Below are positions 1 through 11,400 of a stretch of DNA of 64,000 bases, piece after piece (the stretch's first letter is position 1; each line of letters opens with the position of its first letter). Under the pieces are notes generated by a model that was given only the letters and a program-made list of their open reading frames with translations, ran no database searches and was not told where the DNA came from. A program made the position numbers and the translations under genes. This DNA comes from Viscum album (Eukaryota > Streptophyta > Magnoliopsida > Santalales > Viscaceae): assembly GCA_963277665.1 (NCBI GenBank), contig OY728163.1, positions 1,901,794,644 through 1,901,858,643 on the forward strand, given 5' to 3'.

Positions 1-56
1 ATAAAAACCAAAGTTATTTATTGTATCATAAATGATAGAATAAGTGATATAAACAC

Positions 57-2605
57 TTACAGTACAACTGATGTCATCTCTTCACAGTTGAGCAGAACAT
101 ACATATGAGCTCTGTGATGTTCATCATCCGAAAGCCAGCGTTCATAAACTCCACCAAAACCAAGCTCTGGCTGGTTGAAAACAGATAATTGATTGTCGAT
201 TTCATAAATATTCCTCTCGTTCCGTCCCATTCGGTTGTGTTTTGAAGGATACTCAGATTCAAAATAATGGGAGCAAAAAAAATATATTTCCTCTTGCAAA
301 TAAGCTTCTGCAATAGATCCTTCAACAGATGCTTTGTTACGTGCTTTTCTTTTCAATTTTTGCATGCATATTTCAAATAGGTGCATCCATTGAAACTATA
401 CTGGACCTCCACATTTGGCTTCATATGGAAAATGTAACATCAAATGTTCCATTGAGTCGAAGAATGACGGCGGAAATATTTTTTCCAATTTACATATAAT
501 TACAACAACATCTTATTCAAGTTTTCATAGAGCATCATAATCTGCTGTAGCCGCAAAAATTTCCCGAAAAAAATGAGACATGTCTGTTATGGAATCCCAA
601 ATCACAGAATTCAACAGACCTCTTAATCCAATGGGTAGAAGTCTTTCCATTATAACATGGAAATCATGACTTTTTAATCCAGTAATATGACCATTCTTTA
701 CACATCTACCCAAATTAGAAGCACAACCATCTGGAAGTCTCAAATCTGCAATCCACTGACAAAATAATAAACGGTTTTCTTTAGATAGTGTATAAGCTTC
801 TTTTGGTTTCAGTAACCTTTCAATTCTGTCATTCTCAAATAGTTCCAGTTCTGGATGCCTGCAAATTTGGGCAAGATTTAAATGTGCATTTACATTGTCT
901 TTTCTTTTTCCTGGCGTATCCAAAACTGTATGAAACAAATTATCAAAACAGTTCTTCTCAATATACATGACATCTAACATGTGTCGGACCAACAAATCAG
1001 ACCAATATGGAAAATCCCAAAATATGCTACGTTTAATCCAATTGTGTTCTTTCCCAAAACCAGAAATTTTCTGTTGGTTTATTGTGGGACCAAAAGTGAT
1101 GGGAGGTAATGAAAATACAACTGATTTTAACTCCGAACCTGATAGCATTTTTGGAGGTCCATCCCTTTCAACTGTTCCTTTTCTGAAATGAGATCTGTTT
1201 CTGCGAAAAGGATGATCAGGTAGAAGAAATCTACGATGATAGTCAAAATAACAAGGTTTCTTTCCATAAATGAGCATAAATGATTTGTTCTCTCCCATAT
1301 AGTAAGGACATGATTTCTGACCATGTGTACTCCAGCCAGATAACATCCCATAAGCCGGGAAGTCACTAATTGTCCACATCAATGCTGCTCTCAGTATGAA
1401 ATTCTGTTTTGTTGCAACATCATATGTACTGACACCAGTACTCCATAATAAACTTAATTCATCAATCAATGATTTCAAATAAACATCAATATTTTTCTTC
1501 AGATGTCTTGGAATTAGTAAAGTCAAAAAGATATATGGCTCCTTCATCAACATCCATGGAGGTAAATTGTACGGAATTAAAAAAACAGGCCAACATGAAT
1601 ATTGACTACAATAAGATCCAAATGGACAAAAACCATCAGTGGAAAGGCCCAGTCGAACATTTCTAGATTCTAAAGCAAAGGATGGATGCACTCTATCAAA
1701 ATTTTTCCATGAATCACCATTGGCTGGATGATTCAAGCTTTTATCGGTTGAAATATTCTCTTTATGCCATGACATCATTGTCGTTGTATTTTTAGAAATG
1801 AATAAACGTTGAAGTTTGGATGTAAGAGGAAAATATCTCAACTGTTTTACAGGAATCAAACCAGACTTCCCATATTGTCCTTCTTTATATCTCAGTTGCC
1901 CACATGTGGGAAAACTATCCAACGACTCATTTTCCCTAGAATATAAAATGCATTCATTTGAACATGCATGAATCTTCTAACAAGTAAGTACCAAATTTCA
2001 AACCATCCTCTTACTCTCATAGTAATTTGCAGGAAAAACATTTCCTTCGGGTAACAGTGTTTTATGCAAAGAAAATATCTGGTCAAAACAGGTGTTTGAC
2101 ATTCCGTTATCTGATTTGATAGCCATAAATTTTTCAACTGCTTCTAATTTTCTCATCTTGCAGCCAGGATATAATGCATCCTCAGCAGACCTCAACAACT
2201 CATAAAATTCAGACGGTGCCAACTCAGGATTTGAAGCTATATCAGCCAGAGTTTCTGTTTGTTGAACAGATGAACCTGCAACATCATGTACTAAATCTTG
2301 AAATCGAGATGGATCCGAAATCAAGTTGGTATCACCTGCTCTGGAACTGCGTTCACCGTGTTGATACCAAAAAACATAATCTGGTTGAAAACCAAAACGC
2401 AAGAGATGTCCCCCCACTTTGTCAAACGTGTCAAACGTTCTCAATGCACATTTTCTAGAAGGGCATTTTATTTTTCCTTTTGAAACAAATTCTGGATTTG
2501 ATGCCGCAAATGATAAAAAAGTCTCCACACCCTCTACATATACTGGATTTAAACCAGATCCGTTTGGATTTCTACGCTGATTTATCCATATGCGGTCACC
2601 TAATA
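57..2605 (-). pseudogene. TNP2-like CACTA transposase, broken by in-frame stops
   Basis: Transposases of this family cut and paste CACTA elements in the nucleus. Reading leftward from 2605, the frame gives an N-terminal transposase-associated region (DRIWINQRRNPN, then VETFLSF and KIKCPSRKC with its Cys pair). The TNP2 core follows at about 1700-1000 (LSTDGFCPFG, LPPWMLMKEPYIFL, YGMLSGWSTHGQKSCP), then a DUF4218-like part at about 480-220 (LEKIFPPSFFDSM, PYEAKCGGPV, ASVEGSIAEAYL) and LSDDEHHRAHMYVLLNC near the end. All of it stays in one frame with no indel, but stops interrupt it at 1998 (TGA), 1977 (TAG), 525 (TGA), 513 (TAA) and 396 (TAG). No start codon is obvious ahead of DRIW; a short upstream exon is likely. 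The identity is firm; the exon structure is inferred. Confidence 0.9.
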
Positions 2606-2907
2606 ATGATTTTTGACGACCTCATTGTTCCATATTTTTCTATAAAATATAAAAGAATTACTAGTTTTGAATAATTTGTTACAAAAAACACTCAAGCAAG
2701 GATAATTATAGAGTTTACATCATACACGACGGACGCAAACTTTTTATTGAGATAGACCTAAAAATTGACCCTTTAAGAATTGAATATGTTGAGAATAAAG
2801 CAAAAACTGTTACAAATATTGATAATTTTAATATTATATAAATTTATTATTATTTTCATAGTACTAATATTATTTTTTCATAAATATTAATTATATAATA
2901 ATAAAAT

Positions 2908-3195
2908 TATTACATTATTAGTATATTTTATTATTAATATTAAAATAATATAATTTTCTATATTATATACAATTCTCCTTTCATCTGTGTGTTTAACATT
3001 CTGTCTCCACATGTAATATTTGCATTCACTTTCACCTCTCCATTAGTGAGTAGGTTGATAATTTTGAAAAAGAATGCAAATATTGCAATTGGAGACAGAA
3101 AACACACAGATTAAAGGAGAATTGTATATAATATAGAAAATTATATTATTTTAATATTAATAATAAAATATACTAATAATGTAATAATGTTATTA
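2908..3195. repeat. Large AT-rich palindrome, first copy
   Basis: A left arm at about 2908-3026 and a right arm at about 3073-3195 are inverted copies of each other. Each carries the recognisable block CATCTGTGTGTTT...CTGTCTCCAC and a long AT run (TTTTATTATTAATATTAAAA). About 45 bases of non-palindromic sequence form the loop. The right arm runs straight into the minisatellite. It lies inside the CACTA element, between promoter and transposase, so a transcript crossing it could fold into a long hairpin. Confidence 0.85.
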
Positions 3196-6150
3196 TTCCT
3201 AATTATTGGTAATTATTCCTAATTATTGATAATTATTCCTAATTATTGGTAATTATTCCTAATTATTGATAATTATTTCTAACTAATGGTAATTATTGGT
3301 AATTAAGGGTAATTATTCCTAATTATTGGTAATTATTGGTAATTATTCCTAATTATTGGTAATTATTCATATAATTACCAATAATTAGGAATAATTACCA
3401 ATAATTAAGAATAATAACATTATTAGTATATTTTATTATTAATATTAAAATAATATAATTTTCTATATTATATACAATTCTCATTTCATCTGTGTGTTTT
3501 CTGTCTCCACATACAAATATTACATGTGGAGATAGAAAACACACAGATGAAAGGAGAATTATATATAATATAAAAAATTATATTATTTTAATATTAATAA
3601 TAAAATATACTAATAATGTAATAATGTTATTATTCCTAATTATTGGTAATTATTCCTAATTATTGGTAATTCTTACTAATTATTGATAATTATTACTAAT
3701 TATTGATAATCATTACGAATCATTACTAATTATTGGTAATTATTCCTAATTATTGGTAATTATTCTTAATTATTGGTAATTATTCTTAATTATTGGTAAT
3801 TATTCCTAATTAGTGGTAATTATTCCTAATTATTGGTAATTATTGGTAATTATTGGTAATTATTTGTAATTATTGGTAATTATTGGTAATTATTGGTAAT
3901 TATTGGTAATTATTATTAATTATTGGTAATTATTACTAATTATAAGTAATTATTACTAATTATTGGTAATTATTACTAATTATTGGTAATTATTACTAAT
4001 TATTGGTAATTATTACTAATTATTACTAATTGTTACTAATTATTGGTAATTATTACTAATTATTACTAATTATTGGTAATTATTATTAATTATTACTAAT
4101 TATTGGTAATTATTATTAATTATTACTAATTAGTGGTAATTATTGGTAATTATTACTAAATATGGATAATTATCGGTAATTATTACTAATTATGGATAAT
4201 TATTGGTAATTATTTCTAACTAATGGTAATTATTGGTAATTATTGGTAATTATTGGTAATTATTACTAATTATTTATAATTATTACTAATTATTGGTAAT
4301 TATTACTAATTATTGGTAATTATTACTAATTATTGGTAATTATTACTAATTATTACTAATTATTGGTAATTATTACTAATTATTACTAATTATTGGTAAT
4401 TATTACTAATTATTACTAATTATTGGTAATTATTATTAATTATTACTAATTATTGGTAATTATTTTTAATTATTACTAATTAGTGGTAATTATTGGTAAT
4501 TATTACTAATTATTACCAATTATTACTAATTATTGGTAATTATTGGTAATTATTGGTAATTATTACTAATTATGGATAATTATTGGTAATTATTACTAAT
4601 TATGGATAATTATTGGTAATTATTTCTAACTAATGGTAATTATTGGTAATTGTTGGTAATTATTGGAAATTATTATTAATTATTGGTAATTATTACTAAT
4701 TATTGGTAATTATTACTAATTATTGGTAATTATTACTAATTATTGGTAATTATTACTAATTATTACTAATTATTACTAATTATTGGTAATTATTACTAAT
4801 TATTACTAATTATTGGTAATTATTATTAATTATTATTAATTATTGGTAATTATTATTAATTATTACTAATTAGTGGTAATTATTGGTAATTGTTACAAAT
4901 TATTACCAATTATTACTAATTATTGGTAATTATTGGTAATTATTGGTAATTATTACTAATTATGGATAATTATCGGCAATTATTACTAATTATGGATAAT
5001 TATTGGTAATTATTTCTAACTATTGGTAATTATTGGTAATTATGGGTAATTATTGGTAATTATTATTAATTATTGATAATTATTACTAATTATTGGTAAT
5101 TATTACTAATTATTGATAATTATTACTAATTATTGGTAATTATTACTAATTATTACTAATTATTACTAATTGGTAATTATTGCTAATTATTACTAATTAA
5201 TGGTAATTATTATTAATTATTACTAATTATTGGTAATTATTATTAATTATTACCAATTAGTGGTAATTATTGGTAATTATTACTAATTATTACCAATTAT
5301 TACTAATTGTTGGTAATTATTGGTAATTATTGGTAATTATTACTAATTATGGATAATTATCGGTAATTATTACTAATTATGGATAATTATTGGTAATTAT
5401 TTCTAACTAATGGTAATTATTGGTAATTATTTCTAATTATTACTAATTATTGGTAATTATTACTAATTATTGGTAATTATTACTAATTATTACTAATTAT
5501 TGGTAATTATTACTAATTATGGATAATTATTGGTAATTAGTAAATTATGACTAATTATTCGTAATTATCGGTAATTATTACTAATTATGGATAATTATTG
5601 GTAATTAGTAAATTATTACTAATTATTGGTAATTCTTGATGATTATTAGTAATTATTACTAATTAGGGATAATTATTGGTAATTATTACTAATTATCGAT
5701 AATTATTGGTAATTATTACTAATTATGGATAATTATTGGTAATTATTACTAATTATTGATAATTATATGTAATTATTACTAATTATTGGTAATTATGACT
5801 AATTATTGCTAATTATTGGTAATTATTATTAATTATTACTAATTATTGGTAATTATTGGTAATTATTACTAATTATTTCTAATTATTGGTAATTATTACT
5901 AATTATTACTAGTTAGTACTAAATATTGGTAATTATTGGTAATTATTACTAATTATTGGTAATTATTACTAATTATTGCTAATTATTAGTAATTATTACT
6001 AATTATTGTTAATTATTAGTAATTATTACTAATTATTACTAATTATTGGTAATTATTGTTAATTATTACTAATTATTCCTAATTATTTGTATTTATTACT
6101 AATTATTAGCATTTATTCTTAATTATTGGAAATTATTACTAATTATTCCT
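3186..6150. repeat. AT-rich minisatellite, 10/20-bp unit with higher-order repeat
   Basis: Nearly 3 kb is made of a 10-bp step TAATTATTNN, most often paired as the 20-bp unit TAATTATTGGTAATTATTAC. A rarer variant block (TATTTCTAACTAATGG and its neighbours GGATAATTATTGG) recurs near 4211, 4621, 5011 and 5399, which is a higher-order period of about 390-410 bp. The array is inverted between about 3371 and 3420. It lies within the CACTA element downstream of its TATA box, so it would fall in a 5' intron or untranslated leader of the transposase transcript. No open reading frame survives in it. Confidence 0.92.
3371..3670. repeat. Large palindrome, second copy, carrying array units in its arms
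   Basis: This repeats the palindrome at 2908-3195. The left arm (about 3371-3513) and right arm (about 3523-3670) match for about 145 bp and meet at a tight hairpin with CTGTCTCCACAT on one side and ATGTGGAGATAG on the other. Unlike the first copy, the arms extend into minisatellite units, so part of the array is itself inverted. A further inversion point lies near 3367. The order is therefore palindrome, short array, palindrome, long array. Confidence 0.85.
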
Positions 6151-6463
6151 AAGTACCATTAACTATGAACAATGAATACTAATAATTTAAATTTATTAAG
6201 TAACAAAACAATGTAAACATAATTAAATTACAACTGATTAAGAATGATTGAAACTAATAAAAAATTTAAAATAAATATTAAATTAAAATGAACATAAATA
6301 CCTTTAAAATTGATCTGAGGTTGATCTCTGATCGTTGTTGAAAACTTCAATATCTACTCCGAAAAAAAAAATTAAACTTAAGAAACGCTGAACTCTAAAA
6401 ATAGAGTTTTGAGAGAAGGAGAAGATCGAGTTTGAGAATGAATGAAAAAAACGGATGGGGGGG

Positions 6464-6472
6464 TATTTATAG
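6464..6472 (-). promoter_or_regulatory. TATA box of the CACTA transposase promoter
   Basis: The minus strand reads CTATAAATA, a canonical plant TATA box, about 235 bp inside the 5' tip and in the same direction as the transposase. The first recognisable coding sequence is 3.8 kb downstream, with the AT array between, which implies a long 5' intron or leader. Confidence 0.55.
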
Positions 6473-6479
6473 GTTATAT

Positions 6480-6706
6480 CATTTGCGACGGGTCTATTTG
6501 TGACGGGTATCCCGTCACAAATACCTTAGCCCTCATTTATTAAGGTCAACGGTTAAATAGTTATTTACGACGGGACCCGTCGCAAATAATAACCTGCCGA
6601 CATACTATTTACGACGGGGGTATATTCCCCGTCGCAAATAAGTTTCTAACGGGACTATTTGCGACGGGATTTATCCCCGTCGCAAATACCCATTTTTCCC
6701 GTAGTG
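6480..6706. repeat. CACTA 5' terminus with paired subterminal motifs
   Basis: The motif TTTGCGACGGG and its variants (TTTGTGACGGG, TTTACGACGGG) alternate with the inverse CCCGTCGCAAAT about nine times, forming a row of short inverted pairs. Subterminal arrays like this are the transposase-binding sites of CACTA elements. The last pair abuts the tip, whose minus strand begins CACTACGGG at 6706. Confidence 0.9.
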
Positions 6707-9700
6707 ATATCTCAATAATCATTTCTATCATAGAGCTAACCACGTGCAATAGAAGCCGGTAAAACCTAATCTTGTATCAACCTACAAGGGTTTCCATGAG
6801 TTAGTATAAAAAGGGAATTCACCTCCACTACCATAGAACACCACTCCATAGGATCCACATGATCTTCAAAATAAGAAAAAAAATAGTAAAACACATAGAC
6901 ACAAGACTATTCATCCTATGTTCCTAGAATTATGCATGAACAAATGCCTTTTTTATTAGTAAAACAGCAAAAAATGTATAAATCAAAAAATACACAAACA
7001 CAAATGCATCACTCAAGGTAAAAATTACATATTTGTAATAGAAAAAACCAAAGACATCAGTCCCAAAACACTGGTAGCCTGGACATCCTAATATAAAAGT
7101 ATTTCATGACACACCATTTTGGTATCCAACAAAATCTATGACACATTCAAAGACCATGTGTCTATTTATTTCCTAAATAATAACATAATGAAAATGACTA
7201 ATCTGATACCTATTTTCAAAAACTGGCCATGATCGACCTGATCCTTCACCTGATCTAGTATGAATGAATTTCTCAAGAACATCACTTCATACTCTAGAGG
7301 ATGTAGATTGGTGGACAGGGCCTAACAGGATATAGTGAGTATACTATGTCATTATATCATTGTGATAATAGCTAAAATAAACTAACCATACAATCATCCA
7401 AGAACATAAGGGTGAATAATAATATATAATGAACTGAAATTACTAAAAGAATGGAATGCCTCATACATACCTAAAAAACTAAAACATAAAAACATTGATC
7501 TCTGACTTGGATGATCTCAAACAATACAAAAATTAGGAAAATAAATACACAAGGATCTACAACTACTCTAATATGAACAGCATACTCAGTCTCCATGATG
7601 GTCGAACAATTCCATCCTGATCGAAGGACTCCTCATTGGAATCTCTGTTTTAACATGCAATGATAGGACTCCACCAGATCCACTGCATCTTATTCTCAAC
7701 CTGAAAATGGACATAAGTTATACATGTACACAGTGGTTCATGAGAAGGGGGTCAAAGTCAAAACACATTTGGCCACCACTATTGGTGGTCTTAAAAATCA
7801 CTATCATAACTACTTTATACATCACATGTCATTTACTCCTTAGATAAACATGAATCCCAGCAAATGATTAGCAAATAAGAAGGATAAAAATGAAAAAAAA
7901 ACCTTCATTTCAATCCCTTCACCCAAAGGTAATATACACTTTGTATAGCATTATCCATATGAATTAAAAAGTATGGAACATGTTTCTACAACCTCGAGTG
8001 TGTTCCCATCATCATGAAGGTGATATAAAGACCACTGTAAGGATAGAAACACAACCCAGATCCTAGGATCTCATCCTAGTTGTCTAAAAACTGAACACAT
8101 ATACTTGGCATTATGACTCAAATGGTAAGATTCTAACAAGTGGTAGGGACCCCCTGTCAACATTGAGAGTATGCTACCTTTCCAATAAGTCAAATAGAAT
8201 CAACAGGATAAATGAACCTATCGGTGGATCACCGAGCTACATGATCAGGCTCCAAACCTTTAAATTAGACCCTGAGAGAACAATAGCCACCATTATCCAC
8301 AAACCCTGGCTTTAGGAGAACTATCATGAAATGGAGGCTTCAGTCATCCATATCATCCAATAGCTCCTAATACCCACCTCATAAATACCAACCAGCTATT
8401 GAGAGAAACAATAGTCAAACATAGGGCCCACACCTATTCTATTAATATACAAATGGCCTCCTCTCTCATCATTCTTAAATATGAATAGCCTCAAACCTCA
8501 AAGACACAACTCAAGAACTAGGGTTGTCCAACAATCTCACCCCCCAACCATAACCATCAAAACCATCACTCACCACCTCACAATACAACTGACACAATGT
8601 ATCTATCACGGTTCCCACAACCACAACATAACTCGACACCCTAATATGGTGATCCTCCAAAACATAACGCCAAAAGATGGACAACCTAAAACAGCCCCCT
8701 CTAGAAGAAAATAACATTAGACCAATCCTGATCAAGGTAATTGTGTCTACAGTCCAATATCAAAACCAAAAAACACCAATCGATAAGTGAAACCTCATGA
8801 AAAACCCCACCCTAGAGGGGAAACATGAAAATATTTCCCTCAAAAATATCTTGAACACCTCACAATGAAATTCAAACATTACCAAAAAAAATTGTTCCTA
8901 ACCATCCACAAATATCATAGGGGTCCCAACCATATAAAACCATCCCTAAACATTTAAAAATAAAACTTATGATATCTTTCTAGAAGACACATGATCCAGT
9001 CTCTAGGAGCATGTCCAGGGAACCATAGGTAGACTCACATTTCATCCTCATCCTAAGGAGATACATGATCAAACAGTATGACTAGATCCTCAAAATATAT
9101 AACCTAGACCCCTTGAAGGATTCTAGAACCATAACCTCAATAGTGATCATACTAAAAACTCTAACCATCCAGAAACTACTACAAAGGCCTCCAAATAATG
9201 AAAGGATTCTACCACCACAATATAGGTGTGAAAAAAATAAGAATAGATTACTCACTAGTACAATTTAGACTCAATGAAAAAATATAGTCCAAAATATCTA
9301 GTTTAGGAGAAGTACAGGACATGCACCTTTAGTGTAGAGAGGTTTCTCTACACTCCCATGTAACCTGACACGGGGTATCTAGTTGGGAACTCCGCTACAC
9401 CTTGGAATCCCACTACATGGTGTGTATCTGTGGTACATGGAATGTAGTTCCTAAAACCCATCTTCTATAGAAATTAAGAAAACACTATGTGGTTTTATCA
9501 AATCACATGTAATGTGATCAGTATTTATTGAACATAAATCACTTCAGGCCACCTTGAACACACTAAAACTGCCTGATTCTCCATAAAACTACCAGATCAA
9601 CCCACAATGGGTCCCCAACATCAAAAAAAAATGGTAATAACATTAAACAATATATGAGGATATATGGCCTAAAAATTAAAATCGGCTTACCATCAGGAAT

Positions 9701-9720
9701 AAACTTCTAAATCCTCAAAT
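6707..9720. other. Unassigned stretch, relatively C- and A-rich on the plus strand
   Basis: No reading frame longer than about 77 codons and no protein motif that I recognise on either strand. The base composition is less AT-biased than the DNA on either side and is skewed to C and A on the plus strand (clear at 8480-8720). It may be a decayed element or the remains of a transcribed region. I see no LTR, terminal inverted repeat or target duplication. Confidence 0.5.
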
Positions 9721-9889
9721 CGATTCACATTCTACATCGCTCACACGATGATCGGGCGTGATTGGAGTTTTGTGATAGTTCCTCCTTATTATTTAATCCA
9801 TCTTCTCTCTCTGTGCTTCCCCTCCCCACTCTCTTCACTCGATAGATCCCCAAAAGGGAATTTGTGACACACCAAGGATGTGAAAAGTG

Positions 9890-9965
9890 TAATAAAAATA
9901 AATAAATAAAAGGAATAAAAATATAGAAGAAAAAAAAAGAAAACAAAAAAGAAAAGAAAGAAAAA
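9890..9965 (+). repeat. A-rich purine tract
   Basis: Runs of A and AAAG/AAATA units fill this stretch. It could be the eroded poly(A) tail of a retroposon or a simple repeat. No element could be tied to it. Confidence 0.6.
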
Positions 9966-10154
9966 TAGTGCCCTGACACAGACTCGCGACTGTCACGAGG
10001 ATATTCCCAACATAAGAAAACCCCCCATTTTGGAATCAATAGAGTTGTTATATTTGAAATTAAATACTACTAGAAGAAGATATAACAAAATTATAATGAT
10101 TTAATAAAAAATATTTAACTAATTAAATATTATATAATTGTCCAGAGTCATAAC

Positions 10155-10540
10155 GAGAGTGCAGAAGTGGTGAAGTAGGGTGGTAAAAAAGACACATCCC
10201 TTTGGGAGGTGTACGGTTTGATTCCTAGTATCCCTATATTCGGTGAATTTATCCTTCCCATAGATATCTTCTTCTTATTAGGTCACATGATTCAATACTT
10301 AGTGAGAAAATGGTGGAACCCATATCTTCTAATGGATTGTTGTGTCGAACAATTGTTGCATAAGTTATCAACCAATAGGATGCTCTTTCATCTTATATGG
10401 TAATGTATCATTCCTAAATGGGGATCTATTTGTATTCTCCACTTCATGGGGATGGGGTTCTATAGTGTGGAGGGTTCAGAAGGTCCACATAGGGAAATTC
10501 CCTTTAGGGAAATGGAAAACATTTGGAAAAAAATATTAAT
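10155..10540 (+). mobile_element. Possible tRNA-derived SINE
   Basis: GTGCAGAAGTGG (10159-10170) resembles a Pol III A box and GGTTTGATTCC (10215-10225) a B box, about 45 bp apart in the correct order for tRNA-derived SINEs. The following 300 bp is unrelated sequence ending in a short A-rich run near 10525. Target duplications are unclear because the flanks are AT-rich. This could be a chance match. Confidence 0.35.
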
Positions 10541-11040
10541 GGCTAGGAAACCCACCAAACTCCATTCCTAAGGAAAAAACCCAATTTCAAAACCAATAAT
10601 GTTGCAACAGAATTTTTTGTTCCATAGATATGATAAATTTACATTTTTTCAATAAATTATAGATGAGATTAAATATTTAAATTTCCAATTTTTTATATAA
10701 TCTCTTACGAGACTATTCCTGACATGTTTTATCCTAGATGTATATATTTTAACATCCAGCTAATTTTCTCCTTATTAAAGAACCACAATATGTGATATTT
10801 AAACTAACCATTATGTTTTCAAATTTATCTATTCAAACGAAGATTTTCTATCCATCTATACGATGTAGTTTTTCCAAAAAGGATGAACCTATAATGAAAA
10901 ATATAAAATTATAAGGGTAATAATAATTAAAGAGGGTATAATTTGTCCACTAATATTTTAGAATATATTTATTTTTAAATTAACTTAATTTATTTGATGT
11001 CTTCTGATACATTTTTTTGGTTGGGTCCGAAGTCTCATTT
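10541..11040. other. AT-rich stretch, nothing recognised
   Basis: No open reading frame of note, repeat or RNA motif is visible on either strand. Confidence 0.6.
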
Positions 11041-11087
11041 TATTATTAATGCAAATCAAATACCTCTTTTAAGTGGGTAGAGGGAGA

Positions 11088-11305
11088 CCCATTACATAGC
11101 CTGAAGGCCCAGTGGGCTTGTAGCCCATTACATAGCCCATAGGCCCAATTGTTTTTCCCAATTACCATTCTGTGAATAGTAACTCGGCTACTACAGTACC
11201 TGCACAGTACCGTCGCTGCTATAGTGCCCTGCCGCCGCTACAGTATCCGCTGATCAACAGTATTGCCGCTGCTACAGTACCGCTACATTACTGCTACAGT
11301 ACCTG
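11088..11305 (+). repeat. Short duplicated block and GCTACAGTA microrepeats
   Basis: CCCATTACATAGC occurs twice near 11088 and 11124. It is followed by about five imperfect copies of GCTACAGTAC (for example near 11230 and 11270) spaced 15-35 bp apart. The block is much richer in G and C than its surroundings and runs into a tRNA-like segment on the other strand, which suggests a retroposon body. Confidence 0.6.
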
Positions 11306-11382
11306 CGCCCCATGGGTTTTGAACCCCCATTTTTCATGTAGGATTACGGGGTGCTTACCTCTAAGCCAAAAGCCAACTACAT
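11305..11382 (-). other. tRNA-like segment (possible SINE head)
   Basis: On the minus strand TTGGCTTAGAGG (11358-11369) resembles an A box. It is followed by GGGTTCAAAACCC (11314-11326), a B box inside an ATGGG/CCCAT T-arm-like stem. An intact tRNA cloverleaf is not evident, so this is more likely a SINE head than a functional tRNA gene. Confidence 0.4.
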
Positions 11383-11400
11383 GTCGTCTGATACATGAAA

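Larger units (their letters stand above)
1..6706 (-). mobile_element. CACTA (En/Spm-type) DNA transposon, 5' part
   Basis: The element reads on the minus strand. Its 5' tip is at 6706, where the minus strand begins CACTACGGGAAAAATGGG; the CACTA start is diagnostic of the superfamily. Just inside lie paired subterminal GCGACGGG motifs (6480-6706), a TATA box (6464-6472), a long AT-rich minisatellite and palindromes (2908-6150), then a TNP2-type transposase pseudogene (57-2605). The 2606-2907 spacer is AT-rich and shows nothing recognisable. The 3' end lies left of the window, so the 3-bp target duplication cannot be checked; the bases after the tip are ATA (6707-6709). The five in-frame stops in the transposase make this copy non-autonomous today. 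Confidence 0.9.

Noticed and set aside
788..1666. Plus-strand frames within the transposase region
   Set aside because: Antisense shadows of the TNP2 pseudogene on the minus strand.
3186..6150. Origin of replication or CRISPR-like array
   Set aside because: The repeats are contiguous 10-bp steps with no spacers, lie inside a plant CACTA element, and have no associated genes.
9725..10039. 104-codon minus-strand frame
   Set aside because: Its middle is a Phe-rich run translated from the purine tract; no motif, no recognisable start context.
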